38,271 bases of DNA, taken from assembly GCF_008329435.1 (NCBI RefSeq), contig NZ_NPKN01000011.1:1-38271 (forward strand). Direction: 5' to 3'. The stretch is from Rhodanobacter sp. T12-5 (GTDB lineage: Bacteria > Pseudomonadota > Gammaproteobacteria > Xanthomonadales > Rhodanobacteraceae). The position numbers were made by a program, and so were the translations under genes. The notes under the pieces are model-generated. The model did no database searches, was not told where the DNA came from, and saw only the letters and a list, made by a program, of their open reading frames with translations. Below are positions 36,515 to 38,271 of this stretch, one piece after another. How positions within the stretch are numbered: the first letter of the stretch is position 1; each line of letters begins with the position of its first letter.

Positions 36515-36940
36515 TCAATGAAACCCGGCCAGCAGTTCATCCATCACCGGATCCATCTTGGCCTTGGTGCCTCTCCATTTACCCATGTCGAAGCCGCCCT
36601 TGCCGTTGAGGTGGTAGGTGGCCGAGGCGACGAGCCGCCCGTGCTCGGTGATGCGGATCTCGGCGTGCGAGAGGTAGGGTTTGAAGTCCCAGGAGCGCAG
36701 TGCGGTGTAGTCGACGACGTATTCGCAGGTTGCGGGGAGGTCGCGGTCGTACACCTCCGCCGCGATGCCGTGCCGCTGGAAGCCGTCCTGCATGACCATG
36801 ACGAAGTCATCGACGATCACCGCCGGGTTGGTGTGGATGCAGACGTGCTTCATGGCGACGCTGCTGTCGACGGGCTTCACTTTGACGCTGGTGCAGGCGG
36901 CAAGCGCCAGCAGCGATAGCGTGACAATCGCGTACTTCAT
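36515..36940 (-). CDS. Small lipoprotein, Sbal_3080-like family
   Basis: Lipoprotein of 141 residues. The signal peptide ends in lipobox LAAC (C16), followed by TSVKVKP. The mature part carries CIHTNPAVIVDDFV, then HGIAAEVYD, CEYVVDYTALRSWDFKPYLS and GKGGFDMGKWRGTKAKMDPV before ELL. This resembles the uncharacterised Sbal_3080-type lipoprotein family. Two Cys in the mature chain could form a disulfide. ATG 36940 is set by AGGGGAAAACC; the frame is open further upstream into the next gene, but without signal character. No function is known. It is downstream of the cold-shock/excalibur gene on the same strand (119 bp gap). Confidence 0.82.
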   Translation of the reverse strand: MKYAIVTLSLLALAACTSVKVKPVDSSVAMKHVCIHTNPAVIVDDFVMVMQDGFQRHGIAAEVYDRDLPATCEYVVDYTALRSWDFKPYLSHAEIRITEHGRLVASATYHLNGKGGFDMGKWRGTKAKMDPVMDELLAGFH

Positions 36941-37059
36941 GGTTTTCCCCTGTTTGCGGCGAGTCCGGTCGCCGATGGGTGCAGCATAGCGCCCCGTCCA
37001 GGTGGCACGCTCGCGTTTGGTGAATGGGAGGCGCGAAGCGATGGCTGCAGCCGCGTGGG

Positions 37060-37716
37060 TCAATCTGCTTCGCCGGTGCACCACTGGCTTTCGCAGGGCA
37101 CGCCATCGTGGTTGCCGTCCATCCGGGTGCCAGGACACTGCCGGATGAAGAAGGTCGCTTCGGCGCAGGAATGCATCTGCGAGCAATAGGTGCGGCCATC
37201 GCAGTGCAACGGTTGCACGGGGGTATCGGCCAGGGCGGGGACTGCGGGTGGTACCACCGGTGCGGGCGCAACGGGGCGCGATGCGGGGGCCGGCGCGGCC
37301 GGAGTCGGATCCGCTGCCGGCGTGTATGGCACCTCGCGCGCAGCGGGTGCCGGGATCGGTGTGCTGTCGGTGACATCGTGTGCCGTGAGTCGCGAGTAGC
37401 CATACCAGCCGATGGCGGCGAGCAACAGCAAGCTGGCGACCGCGGTCAGCGGGCTTTGCCGGGAAGCCGTGGGCCTGGGGCGACGCGTGCGGTGTGCCGT
37501 GCCGCGGCTGCCGGGGCGCATGACGCGCACCGCGCGCTTCTTGCCGTCGCCGCGCAGGTCGATCTCGAAGGAAATCATTTCGCCGATGCAGGGGCGGATG
37601 CCGTCGCGCGGAAAGGCCGAGATGTGGACGAAGATCTGTTCGGTCCCCACGGCCGGCTCGATGAAGCCGAAACCCCGATCGTCGTTCCACGTTGCCAATG
37701 TGCCATGGGTACGCAT
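37060..37716 (-). CDS. Cold-shock domain / membrane helix / excalibur fusion protein
   Basis: Protein of 218 residues with an unusual order. Residues 1-67 are a cold-shock (OB-fold) domain with RNP-like GFGFIE (15-20) and IFVHISAF (28-35). A basic stretch (68-86) leads to one membrane helix (about 89-107). A Pro/Ala linker (118-168) leads to an excalibur domain (171-213) with six Cys and DGNHDGVPCE (200-209), a calcium-loop-like motif. Predicted topology: nucleic-acid-binding part in the cytoplasm, Cys-rich part outside. The start has GGAAGC. Function unknown; similar architectures exist in xanthomonads as far as I recall. Confidence 0.88.
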   Translation of the reverse strand: MRTHGTLATWNDDRGFGFIEPAVGTEQIFVHISAFPRDGIRPCIGEMISFEIDLRGDGKKRAVRVMRPGSRGTAHRTRRPRPTASRQSPLTAVASLLLLAAIGWYGYSRLTAHDVTDSTPIPAPAAREVPYTPAADPTPAAPAPASRPVAPAPVVPPAVPALADTPVQPLHCDGRTYCSQMHSCAEATFFIRQCPGTRMDGNHDGVPCESQWCTGEAD

Positions 37717-37800
37717 GAGGGAGCTTCCAGGCTTGCGCGTTTACGGCGCGTTGTGGCCCTGGATGGTCGATGCCGTGGCCGGGGCCGTCAAGCGGCGAGC

Positions 37801-37853
37801 AAAAACAGGGGTCAGAGTACACTTTTCGAAAGTCGACTCTGAGCCCTGTTTTT
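37801..37853. repeat. Palindromic repeat, copy 1
   Basis: AAAAACAGGG (37801-37810) and CCCTGTTTTT (37844-37853), TCAGAGT (37812-37818) and ACTCTGA (37836-37842), and an inner ACTTT-TCG-AAAGT (37821-37833) form a nested palindrome. It lies between the divergent cold-shock/excalibur gene and the mlaC remnant. The first 42 bases are identical to copy 2 at 38107. Confidence 0.92.
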
Positions 37854-37908
37854 CTTGATTGGGCACGGAAGAAAAGCCATCCGTTTCAACCAACCGACGT
37901 GAGCGAAC

Positions 37909-38148
37909 ATGAAACCGTTACGAAATTTTTTCATTGCCATGATTGCGATTGGCTCGTTTGCATCTATCACGCCTGCCAACGCCCAGGAAGCACCGGACGT
38001 GCTGATCAAGCGTATCAGCACCGATGTGATCGAATCCGCGAAAGCGGATCAGGAGATCCACGCTGGTAATCAAAAGCGCGTACTCGATCTGGCCGAAAAA
38101 GAGATCAAAAACAGGGGTCAGAGTACACTTTTCGAAAGTCGACTCTGA
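37909..38148 (+). pseudogene. mlaC: MlaC N-terminal remnant ending in a repeat
   Basis: A 79-residue frame. A signal peptide (1-25, TPANA) is followed by PDVLIKRISTDVIESAKAD, then GNQKRVLDLAEKEI, the start of MlaC/Ttg2D, the periplasmic phospholipid carrier of the Mla system (full length about 200). After residue 66 the reading enters the 42-bp repeat, adding KNRGQSTLFESRL and a stop. The rest of mlaC, including the lipid-binding part, is missing from the window. It is therefore a truncated gene, although a short secreted peptide could still be made. The ribosome-binding site is weak (GTGAGCG). Confidence 0.75.
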
Positions 38149-38153
38149 CCCTG
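38107..38153. repeat. Palindromic repeat, copy 2
   Basis: 38107-38148 equals 37801-37842 base for base (42 bp). The right end then differs: CCCTG is kept, but the outer T-run is lost. It supplies the last 13 codons and the stop of the mlaC remnant. Confidence 0.92.
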
Positions 38154-38252
38154 AGGTTTCCCCACGAATCCCCTCGTTCAATCAACACCTTGCGTGAAGA
38201 CTGAAGGAACAGTGCGCGCATGATGCGGTCATTCCTCACGGGTTACGAAGCC

Positions 38253-38271
38253 AGAGGAGACCACACCATGC
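38253..38271 (+). promoter_or_regulatory. Ribosome-binding site and start of the next gene
   Basis: AGAGGAGA (38253-38260) followed seven bases later by ATG (38268-38270), cut by the window edge. The signal is strong; the gene itself cannot be identified. Confidence 0.6.

Noticed and set aside
37024..37842. 272-residue plus-strand frame ending KNRGQSTLFESRL
   Set aside because: Antisense of the cold-shock/excalibur gene that runs by chance into repeat copy 1; only the repeat-derived tail is shared with the mlaC remnant.

Overview
The window (high GC, about 38 kb) reads as chromosome of a gammaproteobacterium of the Xanthomonadales, most likely Rhodanobacteraceae (Rhodanobacter/Dyella-like). 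This is inferred from protein resemblance, from the order mreBCD-mrdA-rodA-mltB-rlpA-dacA-ybeD-lipB-lipA, from a split class II ribonucleotide reductase, from TonB receptor/TPR-sulfotransferase genes and from TGTGGGAGCG-type REP palindromes. No database search was possible.

Layout. 1-110: 3' end of a 5S rRNA and its terminator. 215-2709: glycerol kinase converging on a PfkB-type adenosine kinase. 2987-8843: elongasome operon (mreB, mreC, mreD, PBP2, RodA), closed by a terminator and a run of five further hairpins. 9102-12644: wall remodelling genes (MltB, RlpA, D,D-carboxypeptidase) and YbeD. A perfect 30-bp REP palindrome precedes lipB-lipA and prc. 16827-23132 (minus): TonB-dependent receptor, TPR-sulfotransferase and TPR-Asp/Asn hydroxylase. 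23642-28814 (minus): HtrA protease, a PstS-LysM fusion, a HAD phosphatase and an M17 aminopeptidase. 29164-34073: split B12-dependent ribonucleotide reductase. Its nrdJa carries an intein directly before the radical cysteine, and a histone H1-like gene lies between nrdJa and nrdJb. Two NrdR-like boxes lie upstream. 34187-36458: accessory island with an AT-richer DUF262 gene (possible phage defence) and broken IS3 and IS110 pieces. 36515-38271: a small lipoprotein, a cold-shock/transmembrane/excalibur fusion, two copies of a 42-bp repeat, and a truncated mlaC whose last codons come from the repeat.

How the genes work together. From 2987 to 12354 MreBCD positions PBP2/RodA for side-wall synthesis, while MltB, RlpA and DacA trim the glycan and peptides; Prc controls periplasmic protein turnover. 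LipB and LipA make the lipoyl cofactor in two successive steps. NrdJa and NrdJb should form one enzyme only after protein splicing of NrdJa. The receptor, sulfotransferase and hydroxylase genes look functionally linked, but their substrate is unknown.
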